Assembly (NCBI RefSeq): GCF_003718715.1
Contig: NZ_CP033465.1
Location: 2,356,001 to 2,420,000, forward strand
Direction: 5' to 3'
Source: Clostridium sp. JN-1
GTDB taxonomy: Bacteria > Bacillota > Clostridia > Clostridiales > Clostridiaceae
Length of the DNA stretch: 64,000 nt
Shown in pieces: positions 9,566 through 19,499 of this stretch (the first letter of the stretch is position 1; the number at the start of each line of letters is the position of its first letter). The position numbers were made by a program, and so were the translations under genes. Below the pieces are notes generated by a model. That model saw only the letters and a program-made list of their open reading frames with translations. It searched no databases and was not told where the DNA came from.

Positions 9566-10088
9566 AAAAATATTGCGATGCAATATTTTTGAGAGGACAG
9601 AGGACAGAGGACAGAGAAGGAGGATTTACAGTAGAATTAATAGATTCCAACCTTCATCCAAAAAAAACTAAAATGCCCTGCATTGACGCCGTTAGGCGCT
9701 GTTTGAATTTTGATCTTGATGACTTAAAAGTAGCTGCCATAGATGGCATAGAATTATTTGATAGTATTTAGAGAATTGTTTTTTTTCACAGCCTTACGGG
9801 CATAGAGATAGCTTTAAGGTATAATTTCAAAATAAAACTGGAAATATTTTATTAAGGTTCTTGGGTAAAAAGGTAAGTGTATCCATACTTATGACCTATC
9901 GGTCTGCGGGCTTACCAGCCCTTCAAGTGAGTGTAAAAAATTATAATTCCAGTAAAAATTCTATTTTTACTGGAATTCAAATGTTAAATCTCTGCTAACT
10001 TATATAAATTTAAAGATTTTTTGCAGCGCAGCGGAGAAAAATCCTCCTTCTCTGTCCTCTGTCCTATGTCCTCTGTTTTTGTGTCCTC
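9566..10088. repeat. Heptamer-bounded palindromic element, copy A (with ~375-bp cargo)
   Basis: The left end is a small hairpin (AAAAATATTGC/GCAATATTTTT, 9567-9591), then GGACAGA heptamers and GAAGGAGGATTT. The right end is the complement: AAAGATTTTTTGCAGCG.CAGCGGAGAAAAATCCTCC, then TCTGTCC/TATGTCC heptamers to 10088. Between them is about 375 bp with no likeness to the other copies, including a 60-codon frame (9589-9771) that starts inside the heptamers and that I do not regard as a real gene. The right edge reaches into the stop codon of the M20 gene. Confidence 0.8.
9860..9976 (+). ncRNA. Possible structured RNA inside element A
   Basis: Within the cargo of copy A several short helices can form in a row: AAGT/ACTT (9875-9890), GACC-TATC-GGTC (9893-9904), GGGCT/AGCCC (9908-9921), and a strong hairpin CCAGTAAAAAT/ATTTTTACTGG (9949-9972). 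GGTAAG (9872-9877) can alternatively pair with CTTACC (9911-9916), which overlaps the GGGCT/AGCCC helix, so two exclusive folds exist. I cannot match it to a known RNA class. It may be only part of a mobile element. Confidence 0.2.
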
Positions 10089-11196
10089 ACATGTTTAATA
10101 TAAAGTTAACTATGACATATATTCCATAGAGCAGTGCTTCATCTGAGGCATCAAAACCACTTGAATGAAGAACTTTTGTTCCTTTAACTTTGTCACTTAT
10201 ACCAAGTCTAAAGTGTACAGATGGACATCTTTGTGCAAAAAATGCAAAATCCTCACCAGCAAAGCTCTTTTCAAGATCCAGCACATTATCATCTCCAAGT
10301 ATCTTTTTACTTGATTTTATAAATTTATCCGTAAGTTCAAAGTTACTTATTAAAGGTGGACAACCATGTTCATATTCAATGTCAACTTTGCATTTAAAAT
10401 TTTCTGCTGAAACCTCTGCTGTGTTCTGTATTTCCTGCTGTATGACATTTCTAAGGTTATCATCAAAAGTTCTTACTGTTCCATTAACTTTTGTTTCATC
10501 ACTTATTACATTGGGCACATTTCCAGAATTGAACGATGCAAATGTAACTACAAATGGATTTAAAGGATTATTTTTTAAGTGAAGCTTTTCGCTGCAAGTT
10601 TGAATAAAGTCCACAGCAGGGTATATAGTATTATTGCATAGATAAGGCATTGCAGCATGCCCACCTCTACCTTTAAATGTTATAAAAAATTCATCTGTTG
10701 AAGCCATAGACGGTCCTGCCGTTACTTCTATTTTTCCAACATCAAGTCCCGGCCATACATGCAGTCCTATTATATTTTTTACTTTTGGATTTTCAAGCAC
10801 TCCATTTTCAATCATAGGAAGTGCTCCTCCAGTATCTTCTTCACCTGGTTGAAAAATAAACTTTATACATTTGTCAAATCCTATTTTTTTTAATATTAAA
10901 GCGCATCCAAGCACAACAGCCATATGATAATCATGCCCACAAGCATGCGATACACCATTAATAGGAAGTGCATCAATATCTGATCTTATAGCAGTACATT
11001 CATTACCTTCATTAAGCACACCAACTACACCAGTATTTATCATATCAACTGTATTGATATTTAAATCTTTTAAGAATTTCTTTATTATTTGTTGAGTTTT
11101 ATATTCTTTAAAAGATAATTCTGCATTTTCATTTAATTTTTTTCTCAAATTTACTATTTTGCCCATATTGTCTTTTATAATTTCTAATAAATCCAT
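10087..11196 (-). CDS. M20D-family amidohydrolase (N-acyl-amino acid / aminoacylase type)
   Basis: Metal-dependent amidohydrolase of 369 residues. Metal-binding and catalytic motifs are HACGHDYH (about residue 84), FQPGEEDTGGA (Glu pair), the lid-domain motif GRGGHAAMPY, and FAGEDFAFF near the C-terminus, as in hippurate hydrolase and AmhX-like enzymes. Predicted to cleave N-acyl amino acids in the cytoplasm. Its TGA stop lies in the outer heptamer of repeat element A, so the last codons may have been set by that insertion; the length is slightly below the 380-400 usual for the family. The gene stands alone, with a pyruvate carboxylase terminator upstream. Confidence 0.9.
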   Translation of the reverse strand: MDLLEIIKDNMGKIVNLRKKLNENAELSFKEYKTQQIIKKFLKDLNINTVDMINTGVVGVLNEGNECTAIRSDIDALPINGVSHACGHDYHMAVVLGCALILKKIGFDKCIKFIFQPGEEDTGGALPMIENGVLENPKVKNIIGLHVWPGLDVGKIEVTAGPSMASTDEFFITFKGRGGHAAMPYLCNNTIYPAVDFIQTCSEKLHLKNNPLNPFVVTFASFNSGNVPNVISDETKVNGTVRTFDDNLRNVIQQEIQNTAEVSAENFKCKVDIEYEHGCPPLISNFELTDKFIKSSKKILGDDNVLDLEKSFAGEDFAFFAQRCPSVHFRLGISDKVKGTKVLHSSGFDASDEALLYGIYVIVNFILNM

Positions 11197-11293
11197 AAGT
11201 TCACCCCCATTGCATTATAATACACCAATTTGAATAATTATACATATTCTATCACCAATAAATAATTTCTTCAATACAAAATTAAAACTTTAC

Positions 11294-11342
11294 ATAAAAA
11301 AAACTCTATCATAAGATAGGATTACCTTACGATAGAGTTTTT
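11294..11342 (-). terminator. Terminator of pyruvate carboxylase
   Basis: Stem AAACTCTATC(A)TAAG / CTTA(C)GATAGAGTTT. On the minus strand it is followed by eight T, just after the pyc stop. Confidence 0.88.
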
Positions 11343-11349
11343 ATTATGA

Positions 11350-14300
11350 CTATTTCAACTTAACAAGTAGTTCTCCTGTTTTAACTTGATTTCCTTCTTT
11401 TATAAATACTTTTTCAACGGTGCCTGTTTTTGCTGAAGTAACATTTGTCTCCATTTTCATTGCTTCTATTATAACTAGGCTCTGTCCTTTTTCTACTTTA
11501 TCCCCTTCATGTACTAGTACCTTTAATACATTTCCTGGAATACTTGCTCCTATTTCATCTTCATTATTAGGATCTGCAAACTCAACATTCTCTTCTGAAA
11601 TTTCTATTTTTGAACTGCTTATTTTATCTTTTATCTTAATTTCTCTTCTATTTCCATTTACCTCAAACACTAGAGTTTTATACCCTTGAGCATCCAGCTT
11701 ACCTATTTCAAGCAGCTGAACAATTAATGTTTTTCCTTCAGCTATTTCAATTTCACAAGTTTCTCCTTCTTTAAGTCCGTGGAAGAATACATCACTTCCC
11801 ATATGACTTAAATCTCCATATTCATTTACATATTTCAAATATCCTTCAAATACATCAGGGTATAGAGCATAGCTTACAACATCATTGTCCGAAGCATTCA
11901 TCTTAAATTTTTCATCTAAATGTTCTTTTATCTTTCCAAAGTCTTCACTAGGAAGTAACTCACCTGGTCTGCAGGTAATAGGTTTTTCATCTTTCAATAC
12001 TAATTTTTGAAGTTTTTCTGGGAAACCTCCCATTGGCTGCCCCATCATTCCTTTAAAGAAAGTAACTACGGAATCAGGAAACGGCATACTTTTAGCCTTT
12101 TCATAAATATTTTCAGGAGTTAGATCATTTTTAACCATAAATATAGCTAAATCTCCTACCATTTTTGATGATGGAGTTACTTTTACTATATCTCCTACCA
12201 TGTAGTTTACTTTTCTATACATGTCTTTTACTTCCTCAAATCTATGTCCCAAACCAAAACTTTCAACTTGAGGTTTTAAGTTTGAATACTGTCCTCCAGG
12301 TATTTCATACTTGTATATTTCAGCAGTTCCTGTTTTTAATCCGGATTCAAATTGTTTATAAACAGGTCTTACTGCACTCCAATAATCTGATAAAGCCTGC
12401 ATATCCTCTAAATCAATTTCAGTGTCCCTTCCAGTATTTTTTAATGCTGCAACCACTGAATTTAATGAAGGCTGGCTTGTAAGTCCAGACATACTGCTTA
12501 GTGCTGTATCAACTATATCTATTCCTGCATGAGCTGCCATTAATACAGTTGCAACTCCATTTCCAGTAGTATCATGTGTATGCAGGTGTATAGGTATTGA
12601 TATTTCTTGTTTCAATGCTCTTATAAGTTTTAATGCTGCATATGGTTTAAGCAAAGCTGACATATCCTTTATTCCAAGTATATGTGCACCTGTCTTTTCT
12701 ATTTGTTTAGCTAAGTTTACATAGTACTTTAAACTGTATTTGTCCCTACTTTCATCAAGTATATCGCCTGTATAACACATACAAGTTTCTGCAATTTTTC
12801 CTTGGTTTAATACCTCATCAGTGGCAACTTCCATACCTTTTAGCCAATTAAGTGAATCAAATATTCTAAAAACATCTATTCCAGATTTTGCAGACTGCTT
12901 AACAAACTTTCTTATAACATTATCTGGATAGTTTTTGTATCCAACAGCATTTGCTCCTCTTATAAGCATTTGAAATAATACATTAGGTATTCTCTTTCTA
13001 AGTTCTTCAAGTCTTTCCCATGGTGATTCCTTTAAAAATCTATAAGCTACATCAAAAGTTGCTCCTCCCCACATTTCCAGTGAGAATATATCCTTCCCTA
13101 AAACAGATTGAGCTTTAGCAATTTTAACCATGTCCACTGTTCTCATTCTAGTTGCCATAAGGGATTGATGTGCATCTCTCATTGTTGTATCTGTTATTAG
13201 TAATTTATCTTGAGCCTTTATCCAATCAACTACACCCTGCGGTCCTTTTTCATCTAATATCTGTTTTGTGCCATATAAATGTTCATTTGCTTGAAATTTT
13301 GGAACAACTGGTACATCAAAGTCATCCTTCTTACCTTTAGTTTCATTTACGACTTTATCTCCAACATATTTTAAAATTCTAAGTTCTTCATCAGCTTTTG
13401 GTACTATATCAAAAAGCTCTGGATTACTTGCTATAAAGTTAGTATCACATTTTCCTTCTGCAAAGTCTTTATGATTTAAAACATTTATAAGAAAGTCAAC
13501 ATTTGTTTTTACTCCTGAAACAGTAGTTTCTTTTACCGAACGAATGGATTTTCTTATTGCATCCTTAAATGTCCTTGACCAAGCTATTGTTTTAACAAGC
13601 AAACTATCATAATAAGGACTTATAACTGCTCCTGTAAATCCATTTCCACCATCAAGTCTTATACCAAAACCAGAACCAGTTCTGTATACATCTATTCTAC
13701 CTGTATCAGGTGCAAAGTTATTCATAGGATCTTCCGTTGTTATCCTGCACTGTATTGCATATCCCCTAGGCTTTATATCTTCTTGTGAGTAAATTCCAAT
13801 TTCTTTAGAATCTAAACTATATCCTTCAGCTATTAAAATTTGACTTTGAACAATATCTATTCCTGTAACCATTTCAGTTATTGTATGTTCAACTTGAATT
13901 CTTGGATTCATCTCTATAAAGTAGTAGTTCAAGTTTTTATCAACCAAAAATTCTAGTGTACCTGCACTTCTATAATTTACTGACTTAGCTACTTTAAGTG
14001 CATCCTTGCAAATGGCATTTCTCTTTTCTTCTGGCAAAGCTACTGCCGGTGTAAACTCTATAACTTTTTGATGTCTTCTTTGTATAGAACAATCTCTTTC
14101 ATGCAAATGTACTATATTGCCATATTTATCTCCTAAAACTTGCACTTCAATGTGTTTAGGACTTTCTAAATACTTCTCAATAAACATGTCATCTATACCA
14201 AAGGCTTTTTTTGCTTCATTTTTAGCACTCCTGTATGCTTGCAAGAGGTCTTCTGCCTTGTACACAATTCTCATACCTCTTCCACCACCGCCTGCTGCAG

Positions 14301-14787
14301 CTTTTAGCATAACTGGATATCCACAAATTTTTGCAAATTCTATGGCCTCTTCTTCCGTCTTTATAGCTTCTTGTACTCCAGGAATAGTTGCAACTCCAGC
14401 TTTTTCAGCCATAATTTTGGATTGAATCTTGTCTCCCATTTTATTCATCATTTCATCTGTAGGTCCTATAAATTCAATCCCAGCTTCTTTACATTTCTTA
14501 GCAAACTCAGCATTTTCCGATAGAAATCCGTACCCTGGATGTATAGCATCAACACCTTTTTTTAAAGCAAGACTTATTATTTCATCAATATTTAAGTATG
14601 CTTCAACTGGTCCTTTATTTTTACCTATTAAATATGCCTCATCAGCTTTTGTTCTGAATAACGAACGTTTATCTTCATCTGAATATATAGCTACCGTTCT
14701 TATTCCCAGCTCATGGCATGCTCTGAAAATTCTTATTGCAATTTCCCCTCTATTTGCCACAAGAACTCTTTTAAACTTTTTAATCAA
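11350..14787 (-). CDS. pyc: Pyruvate carboxylase, single-chain
   Basis: ATP- and biotin-dependent carboxylation of pyruvate to oxaloacetate (anaplerosis). The 1145-residue chain has, in order, an N-terminal biotin carboxylase domain (ANRGEIAIRIFRACHE at the start; ATP-grasp GGGGRGMRIV near 165; ERDCSIQRRHQKV), the carboxyltransferase TIM barrel from about 530 (TDTTMRDAHQSLMATR metal/pyruvate site; HLHTHDTTGNG), the tetramerisation/PC_C region, and the C-terminal biotinyl domain with EAMKMETN, biotinylated Lys at about 1111. Length and order match bacterial alpha4 enzymes. It stands alone with its own terminator. Together with the putative pyruvate transporters nearby it points to active pyruvate metabolism, although the genes are not one operon. 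Confidence 0.97.
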   Translation of the reverse strand: MIKKFKRVLVANRGEIAIRIFRACHELGIRTVAIYSDEDKRSLFRTKADEAYLIGKNKGPVEAYLNIDEIISLALKKGVDAIHPGYGFLSENAEFAKKCKEAGIEFIGPTDEMMNKMGDKIQSKIMAEKAGVATIPGVQEAIKTEEEAIEFAKICGYPVMLKAAAGGGGRGMRIVYKAEDLLQAYRSAKNEAKKAFGIDDMFIEKYLESPKHIEVQVLGDKYGNIVHLHERDCSIQRRHQKVIEFTPAVALPEEKRNAICKDALKVAKSVNYRSAGTLEFLVDKNLNYYFIEMNPRIQVEHTITEMVTGIDIVQSQILIAEGYSLDSKEIGIYSQEDIKPRGYAIQCRITTEDPMNNFAPDTGRIDVYRTGSGFGIRLDGGNGFTGAVISPYYDSLLVKTIAWSRTFKDAIRKSIRSVKETTVSGVKTNVDFLINVLNHKDFAEGKCDTNFIASNPELFDIVPKADEELRILKYVGDKVVNETKGKKDDFDVPVVPKFQANEHLYGTKQILDEKGPQGVVDWIKAQDKLLITDTTMRDAHQSLMATRMRTVDMVKIAKAQSVLGKDIFSLEMWGGATFDVAYRFLKESPWERLEELRKRIPNVLFQMLIRGANAVGYKNYPDNVIRKFVKQSAKSGIDVFRIFDSLNWLKGMEVATDEVLNQGKIAETCMCYTGDILDESRDKYSLKYYVNLAKQIEKTGAHILGIKDMSALLKPYAALKLIRALKQEISIPIHLHTHDTTGNGVATVLMAAHAGIDIVDTALSSMSGLTSQPSLNSVVAALKNTGRDTEIDLEDMQALSDYWSAVRPVYKQFESGLKTGTAEIYKYEIPGGQYSNLKPQVESFGLGHRFEEVKDMYRKVNYMVGDIVKVTPSSKMVGDLAIFMVKNDLTPENIYEKAKSMPFPDSVVTFFKGMMGQPMGGFPEKLQKLVLKDEKPITCRPGELLPSEDFGKIKEHLDEKFKMNASDNDVVSYALYPDVFEGYLKYVNEYGDLSHMGSDVFFHGLKEGETCEIEIAEGKTLIVQLLEIGKLDAQGYKTLVFEVNGNRREIKIKDKISSSKIEISEENVEFADPNNEDEIGASIPGNVLKVLVHEGDKVEKGQSLVIIEAMKMETNVTSAKTGTVEKVFIKEGNQVKTGELLVKLK

Positions 14788-15153
14788 ATCCCTCAGCTCC
14801 TTTTTGAATTGTATAATATTGTATATAACGAATATTTATTAATTAAAACAAAGTTAATATTATTATATATAAGTATCAAAATTATTTCAATTGCAATTTT
14901 TTGTTTTTTTAACTTGCATTTTTATATTTATTACACAATCACCTAATACTCAAGCATTAAAAGCTGTAATATATTTAAAATAATATTTTTTAATTAGACT
15001 ATACAATATATATTGTATTAAAGAATTTGTATGTCAAAACAATAAATTAGCATATGCTATATTACTTAAATTTTAAGTATAGCATATGCTAATATATCAT
15101 TAATATATGATTCAACTATGTTTTAGTACAAAAATAGTTATTACTTTAATTTT
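14788..15153. promoter_or_regulatory. Intergenic region pyc / tsaD with two palindromes
   Basis: A 366-bp AT-rich spacer without a gene. It holds an 18-bp perfect palindrome (ATACAATAT and complement, 15001-15018) and a large hairpin at 15047-15092 with a 16-bp perfect stem (ATTAGCATATGCTATA) and a further CTTAAA pairing after a 3-base bulge. The hairpin sits 60 bp past the tsaD stop; without a clear T-run it may be an operator or a weak terminator. The pyc promoter must lie in the half near 14800-14950. Confidence 0.5.
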
Positions 15154-16179
15154 TTACCTTTGACCAAGCTTCAAGTTTGGAACTGCATTTAAAGTTAAAT
15201 TCGATAAGTTACCTTTTTTATATTCAAAATATGCAGCACTGCCTATCATAGCAGCATTATCAGTACACAATGTAAATTCAGGGAATAAAACATTTATGCC
15301 GTTCAATTGTCCCTCTCTTATAAGAGTTTTTCTAAGGTATGTATTTGCAGCAACACCACCTGCTACTGCTATCTTATGTACACCCTTTATCTTACAAGCC
15401 TTAATCGCATTATCAACTAAAAAGCTAACAGCAGCCTTTTGAAAAGATGCAGCTACATCAGCTCTATTTATTTCTTCACCTTTCATTTGTTTTTTATTCA
15501 AGTAATTTAATACAGCAGATTTAAGTCCGCTAAATGAAAAGTCGAGAGAATCATTATCGTGAAAGTTAGCTCTTGGAAACTTTATTGAATCCTCATTTCC
15601 TTCTTTAGCTATTTTATCTATTTTAGGGCCTCCAGGATATCCAAGTCCAATTGCTCTTGCAACCTTGTCATATGCTTCACCTGCAGCATCATCTCTTGTC
15701 TGTCCTAGCACTTCAAACTCACCATAATCCTTCATATACACAATAAACGTATGTCCGCCGGATACAACAAGACATACAAATGGCGGCTTTAAATCATTGT
15801 ATTGTATAAAATTTGCACTTATATGACCTTCTATGTGATTTACACCTATGAGTGGTTTTTTTATCGCATAAGCTAAAGACTTTGCATACTGCATTCCTAC
15901 AAGTAATGCTCCAACAAGTCCCGGTCCATAAGTTACTCCAACTGCATCTATATCATCAAGTTTGACTCCTGCTTCATCAAGGGCTTGTTGAACAACCATT
16001 GCTATAACTTCCACATGTTTTCTAGAAGCTATTTCAGGAACAACACCGCCAAACTTTGTATGTATATCTATTTGAGATGAAATTATATTTGATAATACTT
16101 TTCTCCCATTAACCACTACCGCAGCAGAAGTCTCATCACAACTACTTTCTATAGCAAGTATTTTTACATCTTCATTCAT
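15154..16179 (-). CDS. tsaD: tRNA threonylcarbamoyladenosine transferase TsaD
   Basis: Essential enzyme that transfers the threonylcarbamoyl group to A37 of ANN-decoding tRNAs, working with TsaB, TsaE and TsaC. The 341-residue chain has the ASKHA-fold start [16 protein letters not shown], the metal-binding [10 protein letters not shown] (two His), VSGGHT, and the C-terminal [10 protein letters not shown] and [10 protein letters not shown]-type motif (here [12 protein letters not shown]). Length is typical. The tsaB/tsaE/rimI genes often found next to it are absent here, and repeat element B lies directly upstream. Confidence 0.97.
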   Translation of the reverse strand: MNEDVKILAIESSCDETSAAVVVNGRKVLSNIISSQIDIHTKFGGVVPEIASRKHVEVIAMVVQQALDEAGVKLDDIDAVGVTYGPGLVGALLVGMQYAKSLAYAIKKPLIGVNHIEGHISANFIQYNDLKPPFVCLVVSGGHTFIVYMKDYGEFEVLGQTRDDAAGEAYDKVARAIGLGYPGGPKIDKIAKEGNEDSIKFPRANFHDNDSLDFSFSGLKSAVLNYLNKKQMKGEEINRADVAASFQKAAVSFLVDNAIKACKIKGVHKIAVAGGVAANTYLRKTLIREGQLNGINVLFPEFTLCTDNAAMIGSAAYFEYKKGNLSNLTLNAVPNLKLGQR

Positions 16180-16252
16180 AACTTTTACCTCACTTTTTAG
16201 TTAAAATACCACAATAATTATACACTAACACTCATGCAGCGGCAATCTACGC

Positions 16253-16490
16253 TAAAAATGCGCAGCATTTTTGAGAGGACAGAGGACAGAGGACAAAGGA
16301 CAGAGAAGAATGATTTTTTGCTAACGCAAAAAAATCTTTAAATTTATATAAGTTAGCAATGTTTCGCCTTAGCGAAACAAGCTATTAAAAATTTAATTAA
16401 AGATTTTTCGTAGTGCAGCGGAGAAAAATCCTCCTTAATTGTCCTATGTCCTATGTCCTATGTCCTCTGTCCTCTGTCCTTTGTCCTCTT
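16253..16490. repeat. Heptamer-bounded palindromic element, copy B
   Basis: Complete copy: small hairpin AAAAATGC/GCATTTTT, four left heptamers (GGACAGA x2, GGACAAA, GGACAGA), an interior of short hairpins (TTTTGCTAACGCAAAA; GTTTCGCCTTAGCGAAAC), then AAAGATTTTTCG...CAGCGGAGAAAAATCCTCC and seven right heptamers (TATGTCC, TCTGTCC, TTTGTCC). The interior is nearly the same as copy H at 46.4 kb. Confidence 0.85.
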
Positions 16491-16532
16491 ATGTTTATAC
16501 CAGCTAAAAGTAATATCATTATCTATGGTATA

Positions 16533-16619
16533 AAAAATCTTCAGTATAACGTATTAACTTATCATTGAAAGCACAATCAATTCAATGAAGTTAAAAACAT
16601 ACATGCTGAAGGTTTATTT
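16533..16619 (-). terminator. Terminator of the mal operon (after crr)
   Basis: Long imperfect hairpin: outer stem AAATCTTCAG / CTGAAGGTTT and inner stem TTAACTT..CATTGAA / TTCAATGAAGTTAA. On the minus strand it ends in six T, and it starts 5 bp after the crr stop. Confidence 0.75.
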
Positions 16620-16624
16620 AAAAA

Positions 16625-17113
16625 CTATTTTATAGATACAACTCCACTTTCCTTTGCCTGAAAATGTCCTATATTATATGTAAACTTTTTCCCATTTAAG
16701 TCCATAAAAATTATAGGCACAACTAGGGATTTAACTTTATCTTTAATTTTTTCAACATTAACTTCCAATAACTTGTCCCCGGCTTTAATCGAATCTCCTT
16801 GTTTTACATAGATTTCAAAACCTTCTCCTTTTAAATCAACAGTATCTAATCCAAAATGTACTAAAACTTCTACTCCGGAATCACTTTTTATAGAAATAGC
16901 ATGTTTAGTAACAAAGGCACATGTAATTACACCATCTATAGGTGAAAATACATGTCCATTTTCAGGTTCTATAGCAAAGCCATCTCCCATCATCCTTTTA
17001 GAAAATACTTCGTCATCTACATCATCTAAACTTATTACTTTTCCTGAAACAGGCATCAAAAATTCATCAGTATTTTTTAAATTATTCACCTTTTTTTTAA
17101 ATATACTAAACAT
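16625..17113 (-). CDS. crr: PTS glucose-type EIIA domain protein
   Basis: Free-standing EIIA of the glucose family, 162 residues, that relays phosphate from HPr to an EIIB domain. The conserved beta-barrel runs from LMPVSGKVISLDDV, and the two active-site histidines are H71 (TKHAIS) and H86 (LVHFGLDTV), the latter the phosphorylated one by analogy with E. coli Crr. It is the last gene of the alpha-glucoside operon. The transporter at 19.5-21.1 kb has only C and B domains, so this gene can supply the missing A domain. The start is supported by AGGAGGA. Confidence 0.93.
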   Translation of the reverse strand: MFSIFKKKVNNLKNTDEFLMPVSGKVISLDDVDDEVFSKRMMGDGFAIEPENGHVFSPIDGVITCAFVTKHAISIKSDSGVEVLVHFGLDTVDLKGEGFEIYVKQGDSIKAGDKLLEVNVEKIKDKVKSLVVPIIFMDLNGKKFTYNIGHFQAKESGVVSIK

Positions 17114-17206
17114 TCTTTATCCTCCTACCCCAATAATTTAATATAATTATCTTTATTTTTATATTTAACCTCTAATTTTATTATGTAAATAGAATTAATT
17201 AAGCAG

Positions 17207-17959
17207 TTAATTAGTTTCTTCTAAATATTTCCCCATTAAAAATTCAAATAACATTATAACATTTGCATAAAATGAAGTAGGTAATTTATTACGATCGTCC
17301 ATAGTATGCATATCATATAACTTGAAATTAATATCTGATAATTTCTCTAATGTACTTTCAGTTTCCCCTGTAATAGAAATAATTTTTACTTTACTCTTTT
17401 TAGCCAATTTACAGATTCTTATTACGGAATCCGTTTCTCCTGATTTTGAAACAGTTATCAAAATTTTACCGTTAATGCTATTAACATCATAGTTTTCACT
17501 CATATCCGAAAAAATACACCTAAATCCCATTACTATTAGCTTCCTTGTAATATATCGGACTATAGGTTCTGAAAATGCTACTGCATAAGTGTATATTATG
17601 TCTTTTTTATATTTATGCAGCATATCTACAAATTCAGCCATTTTTTCTTCACTTATGAGAGATAATAATTCCTCTATATCAGCTCCAAAATAGCCATTGC
17701 TTTTATATTCAGAAAAATAGGATTTTTTACTTCTTAATGTAAAATATAAATTATAATACATATCTATAAATCCAGAATATCCTAACTTTTTAGTAAGACT
17801 CATAACAGTAGTAGTGCTAGTATAATGCTGCTTAGCTATACCCCTTACGCCAATACTTTTGACATTATCTATATTATCGATAATATAAGTTAGTATATCT
17901 TCTTCCATATTATTTAAATGATACTTATCAACTATTTTATATATATCAATTTTAGACAT
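17207..17959 (-). CDS. RpiR-family regulator (HTH-SIS) of the mal operon
   Basis: Transcription factor of about 250 residues. The N-terminal RpiR HTH (SIGVRGIAKQHYTSTTTVMSLTKKLGYSG) is followed by a SIS sugar-phosphate-binding domain with GFRCIFSDM and TVSKSGETDSVIRICKLAK. Such proteins sense a sugar phosphate. Placed between malH and crr it probably controls the operon in response to a 6-phospho-alpha-glucoside, like GlvR of B. subtilis. Start taken at the ATG at 17959, 5 bases after AAGGGTG; an upstream TTG (17980) lacks a site. Confidence 0.88.
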   Translation of the reverse strand: MSKIDIYKIVDKYHLNNMEEDILTYIIDNIDNVKSIGVRGIAKQHYTSTTTVMSLTKKLGYSGFIDMYYNLYFTLRSKKSYFSEYKSNGYFGADIEELLSLISEEKMAEFVDMLHKYKKDIIYTYAVAFSEPIVRYITRKLIVMGFRCIFSDMSENYDVNSINGKILITVSKSGETDSVIRICKLAKKSKVKIISITGETESTLEKLSDINFKLYDMHTMDDRNKLPTSFYANVIMLFEFLMGKYLEETN

Positions 17960-18048
17960 AAACTTCACCCTTATCAACAAATAGTATAATTATTTACTTT
18001 ATATTATATAACTATCGTCGATTAATGTAAAAGTTTGTGAAAATAATA

Positions 18049-18087
18049 CCTATCTATTTAAAAGTTACTTTATTATAAATAGATAGA
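18049..18087 (-). terminator. Hairpin between malH and rpiR
   Basis: Stem TATCTATTTA / TAAATAGATA with a short T-rich stretch on the minus strand. It may reduce transcription into rpiR-crr; a weak attenuating terminator is the best reading. Confidence 0.4.
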
Positions 18088-18112
18088 TATTAGATAATTA
18101 CAGGTTAAAATA

Positions 18113-19468
<1,356 letters not shown>

Positions 19469-19499
19469 TTAAATTAAAAGTATCTAGCAAATTATTAAT

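Noticed and set aside
9589-9771. A 60-codon open frame starting within repeat element A
   Set aside because: Its first codons are made of heptamer sequence, it has no ribosome binding site of its own, and I recognise no homology; treated as element cargo.
16280-16490. Heptamer arrays as a CRISPR array
   Set aside because: Units are 7 bp without spacers, inverted at the two ends, and no cas gene is in the window.
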